Below the pieces are notes generated by a model. The model did no database searches, was not told the DNA's origin, and saw nothing but the letters and a program-made list of their open reading frames with translations. From Cellvibrionaceae bacterium (GTDB lineage Bacteria > Pseudomonadota > Gammaproteobacteria > Pseudomonadales > Cellvibrionaceae), in the NCBI GenBank assembly GCA_028281575.1, contig JANQJP010000015.1, positions 31,481 to 95,480 of the forward strand: a DNA stretch of 64,000 nt. The letters run 5' to 3'. Position numbers and translations under genes: made by a program. The stretch's first letter is position 1; every line of letters begins with the position of its first letter. Positions 9,700 to 19,793 of this stretch are shown here, in pieces.

Positions 9700-10635
9700 T
9701 TAGGCCAGTAAGCGCGATTTACGGTACTCTCCAGGGTTTTGGCCAATAGTTCTTTTGAAGGCTTTGCTAAATGATGCCAGGGATTCGTAGCCGATGGTCG
9801 ACGCAACCTGGTCTAACGAAAGCTTATTTTCACTCAACATTTTACATGCGTATTGCATGCGCCAGTTGACGACATATTGCATCGGCGATAAGTTGAGGTA
9901 TTGCTTGAACTTTTCAGCGAATAAGGACCTTGACATACAGGCCCGCTCGGCCAGTTTCTCAACCGTCCATTCGGCCGCGTAATTGTTATGAAAGGCCTCA
10001 ATACCTCTGGATATATTGGGGTCATTTAATGCCGCTAAAAATCCTGCCTGCTTACCTTGCTCCTGATGCCAAAAACGTATGGATTGAATAAAGATAACTT
10101 CTGATAGTCGTTTAATAATCGCAGTGCTGCCAACTTGATCGCTTCGCGCAACATGTGCCATAAATCGCAATGAGTCTTTCATCCAGGAAAAGTTGGCGCC
10201 GTCGTTTTCGTTGCGAATAATATACGGTGGTAAATAATCGACGAGTGGGTGCCGATAGTTTTCATCAAATTCAAAATGCCCGCAAACAAGTTGCGTATCG
10301 TGCTGAGAAGTCTCTGAGCCAAACTGAAAAATACCTTCGCCTTGATAATTTGCTTGAGCAAAAGCTTCGTCTAATGGCATTGATTCACTATTTGGTTGAT
10401 CACTCAATATATGAGAAACCCCGTGTGGAATAATAATTAAATCTCCGACCGACAAAAGTTTTGCTTCATTCATATCATCCGCTTTTACCCAGCAATGCCC
10501 CTGTGTGACATAGTGAAATCGAGCAACACGTTTATAAGAAGGAACCTGAATACTCCATGGCGCGCTGAAGTTTGTCGCAAAATAAAAAACGGCATCAAAG
10601 TGTAATAAATCTAAAACCCGGCTTAAGGCATCCAT
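9700..10635 (-). CDS. AraC-family transcriptional regulator with cupin sensor domain
   Basis: A 311 aa regulator. The first 180 residues form a cupin-type AraC_binding region (HYVTQGHCWVK, then IIPHGVSHIL). The C-terminal 100 residues carry two helix-turn-helix units, the second in the canonical form IGYESLASFSKAFKRTIG followed by PGEYR. It is divergent from the YHS-domain gene at 10827 with a gap of 191 bp, so that gene is the obvious candidate target. The ligand is unknown. Confidence 0.92.
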   Translation of the reverse strand: MDALSRVLDLLHFDAVFYFATNFSAPWSIQVPSYKRVARFHYVTQGHCWVKADDMNEAKLLSVGDLIIIPHGVSHILSDQPNSESMPLDEAFAQANYQGEGIFQFGSETSQHDTQLVCGHFEFDENYRHPLVDYLPPYIIRNENDGANFSWMKDSLRFMAHVARSDQVGSTAIIKRLSEVIFIQSIRFWHQEQGKQAGFLAALNDPNISRGIEAFHNNYAAEWTVEKLAERACMSRSLFAEKFKQYLNLSPMQYVVNWRMQYACKMLSENKLSLDQVASTIGYESLASFSKAFKRTIGQNPGEYRKSRLLA

Positions 10636-10826
10636 AGCTCTTCTCTCACTTGAAAGTCGATATTTGCGCTAATAGTAGTTCAGATGAACAGGAAATGGCA
10701 GGCGTCTGGACGATCTGACAAGAACTACGGCGTATCGGACATTGTTCATGTTCGTTGTGTCTCTATACTGGCCTCATCTTGATAACACACAAGACCTTAA
10801 TCCAACTTTATCTAAGAGAGGAAATT

Positions 10827-11288
10827 ATGAAATTATTAAAAAACTCCGTGCTTACTTTTTTGGGTGCACTTTTTATAGCGCTGACTATGAACGTATTTGC
10901 CGATTCAGTTAGCGATAGCGTTGTGGGCGCAGGTGGCTATGACCTTGTGTCTTACCAAACGAGCAAAAAACCGCTGCCAGGTAATGGTAATTTTGTAGCG
11001 ACTGTAGACGGTGTAAATTATTTGTTTTCCAGCAAAGAAAATCTAACTACGTTTAATAGTGATCAAGAGAAATATCTTCCCCAGTACGGTGGTTTTTGCG
11101 CCTATGGTACGGCAGTAGGTAAGAAATTTATTGGTGATCCAACAGTGTGGGAAGTTGTTGATGGAAAACTTTACTTTAATCTGGATAACAGCATTAAATC
11201 TGTTTGGGTAAAAGATATTCCAGGTAATATTAAGAAGGCAGATAAAAACTGGAAGAAAATTAAAAACGTTCCAGCGTCTAAGCTTTAA
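10827..11288 (+). CDS. YHS domain-containing secreted protein
   Basis: A 153 aa protein. I chose the ATG at 10827 rather than the upstream in-frame start at 10755 because it follows AGAGAGGAAATT and begins a good signal peptide ending near NVFA-DS. The mature part holds the YHS signature: GYDLVSYQ, a YLFSSKENLTTF segment, and YGGFCAYGTAVGKK. YHS domains are small, often metal-associated modules. The role here is unknown. The gene ends just before a bidirectional terminator. Confidence 0.85.
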   Translation: MKLLKNSVLTFLGALFIALTMNVFADSVSDSVVGAGGYDLVSYQTSKKPLPGNGNFVATVDGVNYLFSSKENLTTFNSDQEKYLPQYGGFCAYGTAVGKKFIGDPTVWEVVDGKLYFNLDNSIKSVWVKDIPGNIKKADKNWKKIKNVPASKL

Positions 11289-11339
11289 GATACTTTGAAG
11301 GACTACTTTTGCTGTAGGGCTATTCAGGGTACAGTTGAT

Positions 11340-11374
11340 AAAAACCCCCGTCATCAAGGATGGCGGAGGTTTTT
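11340..11374. terminator. Bidirectional hairpin terminator
   Basis: Arms 11340-11354 and 11360-11374 pair over nearly their whole 15 bases (one mismatch and a wobble) around a 5-base loop. There are A-runs on the left and T-runs on the right, so it can stop transcripts from both convergent genes (YHS from the left, glycosyltransferase from the right). Confidence 0.8.
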
Positions 11375-11442
11375 ATCGGGTAGAGGCGGGGAGTGAACGT
11401 CCGCCTATTAAATGGGCGAGTTGCACTTTGCAAGGACAGTGC

Positions 11443-12504
11443 TTAAGTAAATAAAACCTGCTTTACCTTACGTATGACATTCTGATATACAATATTTGCT
11501 TCAAGATGTTCAAATACGAACTCACGCCCTTTGCGCCCTTCTTCTATCAAATACTCGTCCGGCATACTTAATAAGTACTGTGCAGTCTCAACTGCTTCGT
11601 CAATTGTTTTCACGGCATACAGGCCTCCCTTACAATCCTTAAACACGTGTTCATAGCCGGGGTGATAACAGGTAATATGAGGTACGCCTGCTGCTAGGGA
11701 TATTGGTAAACGATTTGAAAAATAATAAGGTACTGTATCAAAATGATCCCAGTTGATACTAATCCTGGCTGAACGGATAGTGTCCTCCTGCTTGTCAAAG
11801 GGCAACATTCCTCGAGAAGCCTCTAAGCCATCCCAGCCTCGGCCAAACAAGGCGAACCTTTTACCAAACCTCTCCGACAACTTTTTAGCCATGATTTTTC
11901 TTCTTTTCCCTCCTGGAAAATATCTTCCAGGAATCCGGGTATTACCTAAGTTGGCAATCATCACTAGGTCGTCTTCCCGGTTCAAGCTCGGTTCCCAAGG
12001 GGTTCCCGAACGCACATTATCAAAATTATGAGGTGCATAATGTATCCGTTTGGCCCCAAACTCCATCGACAGTTGAGCAAAAATTCCCAAACCAACCAAG
12101 AAAACCATATCGGCCTCTTTTACTATCACTTTCATAGGTTCACTAAAGGTCTTAAAATATCGACCATAGGGATCAGCTTCGTGATAAATGAGTTTTGGTT
12201 TGGAGGGTATATTTTTAAGCTCCGATAAAAACGCCTTTGTAATTTTAAATTGGTCTATGTGCTGCCAAAAGATGATATCGGGTTCAAAGTCTCGGGCCTC
12301 TTCTAGAATCTTGACGCAGGTTGCCTCATAATCTCCTTCCAATTGACTCGATTCGTACAAAAAAGAGTATGTGTGGAGTCCAGACAGCTCACCGTCATCC
12401 AGCATTTTTTGAAAAGCTTTACGGGCACCAATTTGTTTTGTCTTGTTGTCGAGTGTTTTTTCATTGGGTAAATGGAGCAAACGGAATGGTTTATCCTGAC
12501 TCAT
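11443..12504 (-). CDS. CgeB-like glycosyltransferase family protein
   Basis: A 353 aa cytoplasmic protein whose C-terminal half resembles the GT-B fold of the spore protein YkvP/CgeB glycosyltransferase group. Signs are the LFGRGWDG strand-turn, the ARISINWDHFD segment, a SNRLPISLAAGVPHITCYHPG motif split over residues 265-285, and a late helix with EEGRKGREFVFEHL. Such enzymes transfer sugars from nucleotide donors. It stands alone, without capsule or O-antigen genes around it, so the acceptor is unknown. Confidence 0.78.
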   Translation of the reverse strand: MSQDKPFRLLHLPNEKTLDNKTKQIGARKAFQKMLDDGELSGLHTYSFLYESSQLEGDYEATCVKILEEARDFEPDIIFWQHIDQFKITKAFLSELKNIPSKPKLIYHEADPYGRYFKTFSEPMKVIVKEADMVFLVGLGIFAQLSMEFGAKRIHYAPHNFDNVRSGTPWEPSLNREDDLVMIANLGNTRIPGRYFPGGKRRKIMAKKLSERFGKRFALFGRGWDGLEASRGMLPFDKQEDTIRSARISINWDHFDTVPYYFSNRLPISLAAGVPHITCYHPGYEHVFKDCKGGLYAVKTIDEAVETAQYLLSMPDEYLIEEGRKGREFVFEHLEANIVYQNVIRKVKQVLFT

Positions 12505-12786
12505 AATCGTAAAGTTTAATCCAAGAGTTGTTGGTTAAAGTTGTCTAGTTTGTGCTATTTGCATACTCGTTCCGTCTTCAGCCTGGTTATTCAACACCAA
12601 TTTTTTGATGGAACGTAACTCCTGCCTTCCTGTTTCTTTGCAGGAATAGAGGCAATACTCATGCAGGCTTTAATTAAGCCGTAGTGTTGACTCGTATACA
12701 TAAAGTGTAATCGGTGGTCTCAACGGCGCTAATCCTCGAGCCAATCATTATGCTCCAAGACTCTGCACCCAGAGTAAATAAATATG
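12505..12786. other. Intergenic region between glycosyltransferase and tmRNA
   Basis: About 280 bp. It must contain the promoter of the minus-strand glycosyltransferase and the 3' flank of tmRNA. I see no open frame or repeat worth naming. Confidence 0.4.
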
Positions 12787-13143
12787 TGGTGGAGGCGGGG
12801 GGATTTGAACCCCCGTCCGTCAGCACTACTTCCGCGGCTCTACATGTTTAGGTCCGTTTATTGATTTAACTCTTTGCAGCCCAACGGGCAGGACGTAAAG
12901 AGCGAGTCTACTGAATATTTAACCTGCCAGCCGCAGACGTGCCTTTGGGCGATCCAGTTCTAGATGACAGTCAATTACGCGGCACTGGCACCTTGTAAAT
13001 GACCGCTAGCAAGCGATTAAGCTGCTAGAGCGTAAGAATCGTCGTTTGCGACTATTCTGTTACAGCTTTGGATTAAGGTGATTCGCTGTCATCACCACAT
13101 GCACCTTGGACCTCGTTACCGGCGTCGAATCCTAATCGCCCCC
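12787..13143 (-). ncRNA. ssrA: Transfer-messenger RNA (tmRNA)
   Basis: One-piece tmRNA of about 357 nt. The 5' end (13143) begins GGGGGCG and pairs with CGCCTCC just before the encoded ACCA at 12790-12787, giving a complete 7-bp acceptor stem with one G-U. The T-arm GGGGGTTCAAATCCCCC and the 5' GATTCGACGCC element are both present. The tag reading frame (13049 down to 13017) starts with resume codon GCA after ATAGTC and encodes ANDDSYALAA then TAA. It rescues stalled ribosomes with SmpB, whose gene is at 31408-31887. Confidence 0.97.
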
Positions 13144-13429
13144 ATGATAGATCGCGCTCGCCGGCCTGGCGATTACGGCTATCTGTGAGTCTCGCACAGA
13201 AGAGAACCCTTGATCTGGTCGCGAAGTATACGGCGATTGAGCGCAGGAGCCAAGCGGTCGGTTCAGAGTAAGGTGTTTCGTTGGTGTTGAAGATAAAATA
13301 GCGCATGAGTCGACGTTCGGGCGCAAAGCATTTCATCGGCAAGTCGCGATATTAGGCTTGCGCCTCGAAACCCGTTAACATCGCCTGAATTTAGGTGTGA
13401 GTACAAAATACTATGGAAGGAACGGTTTT
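13144..13429. other. Upstream region of tmRNA and of the membrane protein gene
   Basis: About 285 bp between two divergent transcripts; expected to hold both promoters. Overlapping minus-strand open frames here run into the tmRNA gene and have no family features, so I do not call them. Confidence 0.4.
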
Positions 13430-14128
13430 ATGAAAGTAGATGGTTATCTCAAGGCGCTTACGGTGGTTAAGGATACATTGATCATCGTGATTATCGGCGT
13501 TATCGGTTGGCGTTATTTCCCCCTGCTGATGGATCCATCGCAAACGTCAAACTTTGAAATTGCGGAAATTAATTTGCTTGTGGTTAAACTCAAGCCGGAA
13601 GCTTCCGAACGCGCGGTAGCAGCGCCTGTGGAAGTGGCGGAAACACTTCCCTCCGCTCGCAGAGAGCGTCAGGCAGCTGTAAGGTCCAGCCGGGCACCGC
13701 AGCCCGCAGCGCCTGCGACATCCAAAAGTGCGGCGAGCAATAAATCGGTGACGTATTTTGCAGGCCAGCGCAGTATTGATGGCGCGCCAACACAAATCAC
13801 GATTCCAAAAGAAAATGTTGTTACCCAACAGGCTGTACGCGCGAGTGTAGCCATTGAAGGTTGGAGTTATTTCGGTACTTACAAAGACGGCAAGTACAAC
13901 GATCTTATTTTTGATTTGGGGGAGCACACAAAACCGGAAGCGCTTGTCGGTCAAATCCTGAAGGCCAATACTGATGTATTTGTGCGCGATGATTATCCGA
14001 AATTTGTACTCGGTTGGACTAAAGGTGACCGTATGGGGGTGATAAAACAGGGCACCGCCATTGAGATCAAAGAGGTTAAGCTGATCCCGGCGAAAGGCGG
14101 TGGCTCCCGTATTTGGGTCAAAAGCTAA
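13430..14128 (+). CDS. Single-pass inner-membrane protein of unknown function
   Basis: A 232 aa protein. The ATG at 13430 follows GGAAGGAAC and is preferred to the GTG at 13397. A short cytoplasmic N-terminus leads to a TM segment (about residues 16-34), an Ala/Pro/Ser-rich linker (about 65-110), and a compact C-terminal beta-rich domain (about 130-232) with SYFGTYKDGKY and SRIWVKS ends. The layout resembles bitopic envelope proteins with a peripheral SH3-like domain. No known family is recognised. It converges on the type III PKS-like gene with only 3 bp between stops. Confidence 0.7.
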   Translation: MKVDGYLKALTVVKDTLIIVIIGVIGWRYFPLLMDPSQTSNFEIAEINLLVVKLKPEASERAVAAPVEVAETLPSARRERQAAVRSSRAPQPAAPATSKSAASNKSVTYFAGQRSIDGAPTQITIPKENVVTQQAVRASVAIEGWSYFGTYKDGKYNDLIFDLGEHTKPEALVGQILKANTDVFVRDDYPKFVLGWTKGDRMGVIKQGTAIEIKEVKLIPAKGGGSRIWVKS

Positions 14129-14131
14129 GCC

Positions 14132-15238
14132 CTAGCTTGCGAGTGCTCTATCGATAAATTGCAGTTCTTTGCGCTCAGCCACAACGTTTTCGAGACACAG
14201 CAGTGTCGATACAATTCCCGGTGCGAGCGCGAAAAACTGAAGGCGTGGTGCGAGACTGGCTCCCTGTAACAATGCCTCGTTAAAGACGAACATTAACGAG
14301 GCGGAGCCGACGTTGCCGTGCTTAATAAGGACGTCGCAAGAGCGTCCAGTGACTTTTTCTAGCACGGGATAATCTTGAGCGACGCGCTCCATTAAGGCGC
14401 GACCACCGGGGTGCAAGATAATCGGTTCTTCCAGGTTTTGTTCGGTAAACAATTTACCCAGCTCGCCGCCTATTTGGTTGCGAATATCTTTACCCACAGC
14501 CATAAACGGCTGATTTTCTTCATCGGCGCCAAAATCGTTTTGATCGATGGTGTTTTCCCATTGCCGTGTGCGTAAGCTGGCTGTTTCAAACCGAAGCAAT
14601 GCTTCGTCGCTGGACTCTACGCCGAGCAACATGGCACCGCCGCCGTCTGAGGGAAGACAGTGAGCAACCAGTTGTTCGAAGCTCGGCGCATTCGCGTGGT
14701 GGCGCGCTGCTGACTGCGTCGCCATGGCCTCAGCGCACACCACGCAAACATTGCGGCAGCCGTGAGTGTTGATCAACATCGTTGCCAGATAAATAGCGTG
14801 TGTTGGGCCAGCGCAGCCCAGGCCCGTGAGATCGTAGCACAAGACGTCTGCAGGGAAGCCAAAACGTTGTTGCACTATACGGCTCATACTCGGAAAGCCG
14901 TTGAAACTGCTGGACGCGATGATAAGTGCATCGCAATCCTGCGCGTGCAGGTCGCTTGAAAACAGTTTTTCGAGCGAGCGTTCAACGATGGACAATGTCG
15001 CCTGGCTAACCATCTTTACCCAATCTTTGCGCTTGGCGGCTTCATCGGGGTGGATTTCAAAGTAGCGCTGATGGATGCCTGAGCGTTCGTGAACGAAGCG
15101 CACCAACTGGCATACCTCATCAGGATCATCCAGGTCTTTGAGCTTTTCGTGCAAAATTTCGGCTAAATCTGTTTGAGGGAGTGCGTGAGCGCCAGGGCTA
15201 AGTGCAAAGCCACGCATAAAGGTGGTTTTTGAGTTCAT
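14132..15238 (-). CDS. Type III polyketide synthase / KAS III-like condensing enzyme
   Basis: A 368 aa thiolase-fold enzyme. The Cys-His-Asn triad is visible: DLTGLGCAGPTHAI (Cys about residue 143), ILHPGGRALMERV (His about 275) and KHGNVGSASLMF (Asn about 309). The LHPGG and GN-x-x-S-A forms are closer to chalcone/stilbene synthase-type enzymes than to housekeeping FabH. It would condense an acyl-CoA starter with malonyl units. No methyltransferase or cytochrome usually found with alkylresorcinol or pyrone synthases is adjacent. Its divergent neighbour is methylmalonyl-CoA mutase, which might influence extender supply; that is speculative. Confidence 0.8.
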   Translation of the reverse strand: MNSKTTFMRGFALSPGAHALPQTDLAEILHEKLKDLDDPDEVCQLVRFVHERSGIHQRYFEIHPDEAAKRKDWVKMVSQATLSIVERSLEKLFSSDLHAQDCDALIIASSSFNGFPSMSRIVQQRFGFPADVLCYDLTGLGCAGPTHAIYLATMLINTHGCRNVCVVCAEAMATQSAARHHANAPSFEQLVAHCLPSDGGGAMLLGVESSDEALLRFETASLRTRQWENTIDQNDFGADEENQPFMAVGKDIRNQIGGELGKLFTEQNLEEPIILHPGGRALMERVAQDYPVLEKVTGRSCDVLIKHGNVGSASLMFVFNEALLQGASLAPRLQFFALAPGIVSTLLCLENVVAERKELQFIDRALAS

Positions 15239-15460
15239 CTAACTTCTCCGATGAGCTGCATGTGATTTTATTGTATTGTCGGCCTACTTTATAGCTTCTT
15301 AGGTGTCGACAGCCTGCGAGCCATTATCGCGTTTCTACCGCATAAATGAATATGGGTTCGAACGAAAATCCGGTCGTGTAAAAGCAACAGCCGTAGTCGT
15401 CTAAAATAACATATTTACGATTATTTAGGTTCGATATTTTGCGTATATCACGCTACGATT
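15239..15460. promoter_or_regulatory. Divergent promoter region, condensing enzyme and mutase
   Basis: About 220 bp separating two divergent starts. It should carry promoters in both directions. I looked for a cobalamin riboswitch ahead of the B12-dependent mutase; the space is too short and no B12-box-like core was recognised. Confidence 0.4.
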
Positions 15461-17656
15461 GTGCGTATGAAGTGTCAAAAAAATAACCCCCACCTTACCG
15501 CAGGTGTTGAATACACGCCGCCCACGACCGCGTTCATGGACTGGCAGCTTGCAGCTCAAAAGCTCCAGGCAAAGGGTGGTCCCGCGTCGAGTAGTGACAG
15601 CCCGGAGGGTATCGAGCTCCAATCTCTTTACACGCATCAAGATATCTTACAGCTGCCCTTTACAGATACTTTGCCAGGCTTCGAACCCTTTATACGGGGT
15701 CCTCAGCCGCTTATGTACACTGCGCGCCCATGGACAATTCGCCAATATGCGGGCTTTTCCACGGCGGAGGCGTCCAACGCCTTTTACAAAAAAAACTTGG
15801 CGGCAGGTCAGCAGGGCATTTCGGTCGCTTTCGACCTCGCTACGCACAGAGGCTATGACTCCGATCACCCGCGTGTGAAGGGCGATGTTGGCAAAGCTGG
15901 CGTGGCGATTGATCACGTCGAGGATATGAAAGTTTTATTTGATGGTATTCCGTTAGATAAAGTGTCCACCTCCATGACCATGAACGGGGCCGTGCTACCC
16001 GTGCTGGCCAACTATATCGTAGCTGCGGAAGAGAGCGGCGTTGCCGCGAATGAGTTAAGCGGTACGATACAAAATGATATTCTTAAAGAATTCATGGTTC
16101 GCAATACGTATATTTACCCGCCCGGTCCATCCATGCGTATCGTTGGTGACATTATTGCGTATTGCGCTGAGTACATGCCCAAGTTTAATTCTGTTTCAAT
16201 TTCGGGCTATCACATGCAGGAAGCGGGAGCCGATGCGGTTTTAGAGCTTGCTTACACGCTTGCGGACGGATTGGAATATATTAGAGCAGCCTTATCTCAA
16301 GGTCTCGATATCGATGATTTCGCACCGCGCCTTTCTTTTTTCTTTGGCATCGGCATGAACTTTTATACGGAGATTGCCAAGCTTCGCGCCGCGCGTTTAC
16401 TTTGGGCGCGCATCGTCAGTGGGTTCAACCCCAAAAATCCTAAATCCAAAATGCTGCGCACGCATTGTCAAACCTCTGGGTGGTCACTTACCGAACAGGA
16501 CCCGATGAACAACATTGTGCGCACGACGATTGAAGCTATGGCGGCAGTATTTGGTGGTACACAATCGCTGCATACCAACGCCTATGATGAGGCGCTTGCA
16601 CTGCCGAGCGAATCGTCGGCAAGAGTCGCGCGCAATACGCAAATTATTTTGCAGGAAGAAACAGGCATTCCCTCCGTCGTAGACCCTTGGGGAGGCTCCT
16701 ACATGATGGAGAGCCTTACTCAGCAAGTTGCTGATCGGGCATGGAAGCTCATACAGGACATTGAAACGCAGGGCGGAATGTCAAAGGTAATAGAAAAAGG
16801 TATTCCGAAACTGCGCATCGAAGAGGCAGCAGCCAAACGGCAGGCGCGCATCGATAAAGGAGAAGACACGATTGTCGGTGTTAACAAATATCAATGCGAT
16901 AGCGATGAGCCTTTGGATATTTTGGAAGTCGACAACGACGCTGTTCGAAAGTCACAAATCGATCGTTTGCTGCAAATCAAAAAAAGCCGCGATGAGGGGG
17001 CAGTAAATGCGGCACTGAAAAAGTTAAAAAAATGCGCATCGAGTGGTGAAGGAAATTTACTCGCTTTATCTATCGAGGCGTCGCGCGCACGCTGTACCGT
17101 TGGCGAAATTTCTGATGCTTTGGAAAATGTTTGGGGCAGGTATAAAGCCAATGTGCAAACAGTATCCGGTGTTTATTGCGACAGTTATAAAGATGATGAG
17201 GCGTGGATGAATATTGCTGAAGATATAAATGTTTTTGTGTCTGAGTATGGCCGTCGCCCGAGAATGCTTGTAGCAAAAATGGGGCAGGATGGTCACGACC
17301 GCGGAGCGAAAGTCATTGCCACTGCGTTTGCCGATGTCGGTTTCGATATCGATCTTTCACCTTTATTTTCCACACCTGAAGAAATTGCCAAGCAGGCGAT
17401 AGACAATGATGTGCATGTTGTCGGTGTATCGTCCCAGGCGGGTGGCCACAAAACGCTTGTTTCAGAGCTTATTCGCGCGCTAAAAAATCACGCTGCTGAA
17501 GACATCGTCATTATTGTCGGCGGTGTTGTTCCAAAACAGGATTACGATTTTTTATATGAATTGGGTGTGGCGGGTATCTATGGTCCTGGTACGAAAATCC
17601 CATTGGCTGCGCGCGAAGTCATGAACAAGATCCGCGACGTCTATCCTCTAAAGTAA
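15461..17656 (+). CDS. scpA: Methylmalonyl-CoA mutase, single-chain
   Basis: A 731 aa adenosylcobalamin enzyme that interconverts methylmalonyl-CoA and succinyl-CoA. The N-terminal TIM-barrel catalytic domain shows [28 protein letters not shown] and the [10 protein letters not shown] segment. The C-terminal cobalamin-binding domain carries the base-off ligand motif DGHDRG near residue 610. Length fits the homodimeric or alpha-type enzyme. Start is either GTG 15461 or ATG 15467; neither has a strong ribosome site. meaB follows after 15 bp, a classic pairing. Confidence 0.97.
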   Translation: MRMKCQKNNPHLTAGVEYTPPTTAFMDWQLAAQKLQAKGGPASSSDSPEGIELQSLYTHQDILQLPFTDTLPGFEPFIRGPQPLMYTARPWTIRQYAGFSTAEASNAFYKKNLAAGQQGISVAFDLATHRGYDSDHPRVKGDVGKAGVAIDHVEDMKVLFDGIPLDKVSTSMTMNGAVLPVLANYIVAAEESGVAANELSGTIQNDILKEFMVRNTYIYPPGPSMRIVGDIIAYCAEYMPKFNSVSISGYHMQEAGADAVLELAYTLADGLEYIRAALSQGLDIDDFAPRLSFFFGIGMNFYTEIAKLRAARLLWARIVSGFNPKNPKSKMLRTHCQTSGWSLTEQDPMNNIVRTTIEAMAAVFGGTQSLHTNAYDEALALPSESSARVARNTQIILQEETGIPSVVDPWGGSYMMESLTQQVADRAWKLIQDIETQGGMSKVIEKGIPKLRIEEAAAKRQARIDKGEDTIVGVNKYQCDSDEPLDILEVDNDAVRKSQIDRLLQIKKSRDEGAVNAALKKLKKCASSGEGNLLALSIEASRARCTVGEISDALENVWGRYKANVQTVSGVYCDSYKDDEAWMNIAEDINVFVSEYGRRPRMLVAKMGQDGHDRGAKVIATAFADVGFDIDLSPLFSTPEEIAKQAIDNDVHVVGVSSQAGGHKTLVSELIRALKNHAAEDIVIIVGGVVPKQDYDFLYELGVAGIYGPGTKIPLAAREVMNKIRDVYPLK

Positions 17657-17671
17657 TAAGGCAAGGTGTAA

Positions 17672-18637
17672 GTGTTCGAGTTTAATTTGGCCCAGCTTCG
17701 CCAGGGCGACAGGCGTATGCTGGCGAGAACGATTACATTGCTTGAAAGTCGCCTGGCTGAAGACAGCGCGCGAGCCGATGATATTGTCGAGACAATTTTC
17801 CCGTATACCGGCGACAGCATTCGTATAGGTATCTCAGGTGCGCCTGGCGTCGGAAAGTCAACATTTATCGAAACGTTTGGCATGCTGTTACTGGAACTTG
17901 GGAAAAAGGTAGCGGTACTTGCTGTGGATCCAAGTTCTCCCACCGTGGGTGGCAGTATTTTGGGTGATAAAACGCGTATGGCTAAATTGGCCAATCATAC
18001 CAGAGCGTTTGTGCGTCCGTCTCCGGCCTCAGGCAGCATCGGTGGCGTGCATCAAAAAACGCGCGAAGCGATGTTTGTCTGTGAGGTTGCTGGCTTTGAT
18101 ATTGTGATTGTCGAAACTGTTGGTGTTGGTCAGTCGGAATACGAAGTGGCGTCCATGGTGGATTTTTTTATGGTGCTGCTGCAACCGAATTTAGGTGATG
18201 AGCTACAAGGTTTAAAAAAGGGTATTTTGGAATTAGTTCATGCCATTGTGATAAACAAGGCGGATGGAGAAAATACCGTATTAGCGGAACAGACTAAACA
18301 TCAATATCAAAGCGCCTTGCAGTTTTTAACTGCGGCTTCAGATTGGCGAACAAAAGTCAGTACCTGTTCAGCGCTGGATAATCTTGGTATTGGCGAAATA
18401 TGGAGCTATGTCACTGATTTTTTTATGCAGGCGAAAGCTAGCGGGGAATTTGCGTATCGGCGTGCGCAACAAAACGAGCGCTGGATGACATCATTACTCA
18501 ATGCGTCGATGTATCAGCGGCTGGAACGCGACGCGGCTATCCAGGAGCTGAAACGAGATTTGACTAAGCAGGTTGTCAACCTGGAAATACCCGCCTATGT
18601 CGCAGCTAAAAAAATCATTGCGTTGCTGAATAAGTAA
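17672..18637 (+). CDS. meaB: Methylmalonyl-CoA mutase-associated GTPase MeaB
   Basis: A 321 aa G3E P-loop GTPase (ArgK/MeaB group). Walker A GAPGVGKST lies at about residues 55-63, followed by VLAVDPSSP, the ETVGVGQSE switch region and NKADGEN for guanine recognition. MeaB proofreads cofactor loading and protects the mutase from inactivation. Start is GTG with AAGGTG just upstream. It sits directly after the mutase in one transcription unit. Confidence 0.96.
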   Translation: MFEFNLAQLRQGDRRMLARTITLLESRLAEDSARADDIVETIFPYTGDSIRIGISGAPGVGKSTFIETFGMLLLELGKKVAVLAVDPSSPTVGGSILGDKTRMAKLANHTRAFVRPSPASGSIGGVHQKTREAMFVCEVAGFDIVIVETVGVGQSEYEVASMVDFFMVLLQPNLGDELQGLKKGILELVHAIVINKADGENTVLAEQTKHQYQSALQFLTAASDWRTKVSTCSALDNLGIGEIWSYVTDFFMQAKASGEFAYRRAQQNERWMTSLLNASMYQRLERDAAIQELKRDLTKQVVNLEIPAYVAAKKIIALLNK

Positions 18638-18651
18638 GCTGTCGCCAAATA

Positions 18652-19644
18652 CTAACGTTTCGCCTCTTGCAATAGGTTTTGTGTATGAACATTTAAGTGT
18701 TTTTTCCCAAAGATGTAGAAAAACAAGCATCCACCGATCAGAATTGCGAATGAGAACATCAGGTGTAGGGTGTCGACTTTCAAGATTATTAACGCCCCGA
18801 GATATTGAACAGCCAGAATTACAAACAGTGAACGCGATATAAACAACCGGTTTCTTCCGCTGATAAATTTAGCGCCCAGCGGCGCAATAAAAATAACAAC
18901 GGGAATAGCTGCGATTAAAAACTGCAGTACCAGTATGTTTAAGCCGCCATCGAGCGCTTGTACCAGTGTGCCAAAAATTGAGAGGCTCGCCATTAATATT
19001 ACCGTTGTTGGCGTCGCAACTTTTTCTGAAAGATTAAACCAAAGAATCATCATAGTGAACGTGAGTATATCGATACCACTGCCGACAACCGCGCTGATCA
19101 TGCCACCGAAAAAGCCGAATAACGCAATTACGATATAATCTTTAATGCCACGAATAGTAATGTCTTCACAGGTGTTTTTAACAAGGTAGTTTTTGGCGAG
19201 CATAACAAAGCCAAAGCTCAACCAAAAAGAAACAAAAAATATTTTAACTATCTTCGGGCTGAGTTCTCCGGCAACTTCATAGCGGCCGACGAGATAACCC
19301 AAGAACGCAACGGGAAGTACTGCGCGAATGACTGGCCAGCACACTTTAATTTTACTGCGGATTATGTAGTGGCTTGCCGACGTCATGCCGAAGCTTTGAA
19401 TTGCGAGTGAAAATGATGCGCCGATGGCGGGCGGAAACCCATATAACAAAGTGAGGGCAGGAAACGCAATTGCGCCTCCACCTTCAGAGCTGGCGCCCGC
19501 GATAAAGGCGCCGAACATCATGATAATGGCTATGGGCCAGCTATCCGACAGGCTCGACCACAAGTCAAAGTACTGGGCAATTGCAAACCATATGATTAAA
19601 CACAGGGCGATAATCGGGGCATTTATTCTTAGTATTTGTATCAT
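18652..19644 (-). CDS. Sulfite exporter TauE/SafE family permease
   Basis: A 330 aa polytopic inner-membrane protein with about eight to nine hydrophobic helices. The first repeat contains GAFIAGASSEGGGAIAFP and the second contains GGMISAVVGSGIDILTF, the repeated G-rich signature of TauE/SafE transporters for sulfur-containing organic anions or sulfite. It lies downstream of the halopyrrole operon on the same strand, but about 150 bp and a weak hairpin separate them. Linkage to that pathway is therefore uncertain. Confidence 0.88.
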   Translation of the reverse strand: MIQILRINAPIIALCLIIWFAIAQYFDLWSSLSDSWPIAIIMMFGAFIAGASSEGGGAIAFPALTLLYGFPPAIGASFSLAIQSFGMTSASHYIIRSKIKVCWPVIRAVLPVAFLGYLVGRYEVAGELSPKIVKIFFVSFWLSFGFVMLAKNYLVKNTCEDITIRGIKDYIVIALFGFFGGMISAVVGSGIDILTFTMMILWFNLSEKVATPTTVILMASLSIFGTLVQALDGGLNILVLQFLIAAIPVVIFIAPLGAKFISGRNRLFISRSLFVILAVQYLGALIILKVDTLHLMFSFAILIGGCLFFYIFGKKHLNVHTQNLLQEAKR

Positions 19645-19764
19645 GTTATATGCACCTAGCTACTCCCTTAGTAACGAGCATCTAATCTGTGTTTCCCGGA
19701 CCTTCGTTTGGTCGGAAGCGCTTAAATCAGACTAAGGGATTTGCTTTTTATATAATTATTTATA

Positions 19765-19782
19765 TTCAGCATCCTGGCTGAA
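19765..19782 (-). terminator. Weak hairpin after the halogenase gene
   Basis: A 6-bp perfect stem (TTCAGC/GCTGAA) with a 6-base loop lies 12 bp past the halogenase stop codon on the minus strand. It is followed by an AT-rich, only moderately T-rich tract. It may end the four-gene operon. Confidence 0.4.
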
Positions 19783-19793
19783 CGGGAAGCAAC

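Noticed and set aside
9522..9806. Minus-strand frame between the binding protein and AraC gene
   Set aside because: Overlaps the AraC coding region in another frame and has no family features.
13073..13342. Minus-strand open frames over and beside the tmRNA 5' end
   Set aside because: They overlap the structurally proven tmRNA gene and show no family features.
15239..15460. Possible cobalamin riboswitch ahead of the B12-dependent mutase
   Set aside because: Too short and lacking a recognisable B12 box.
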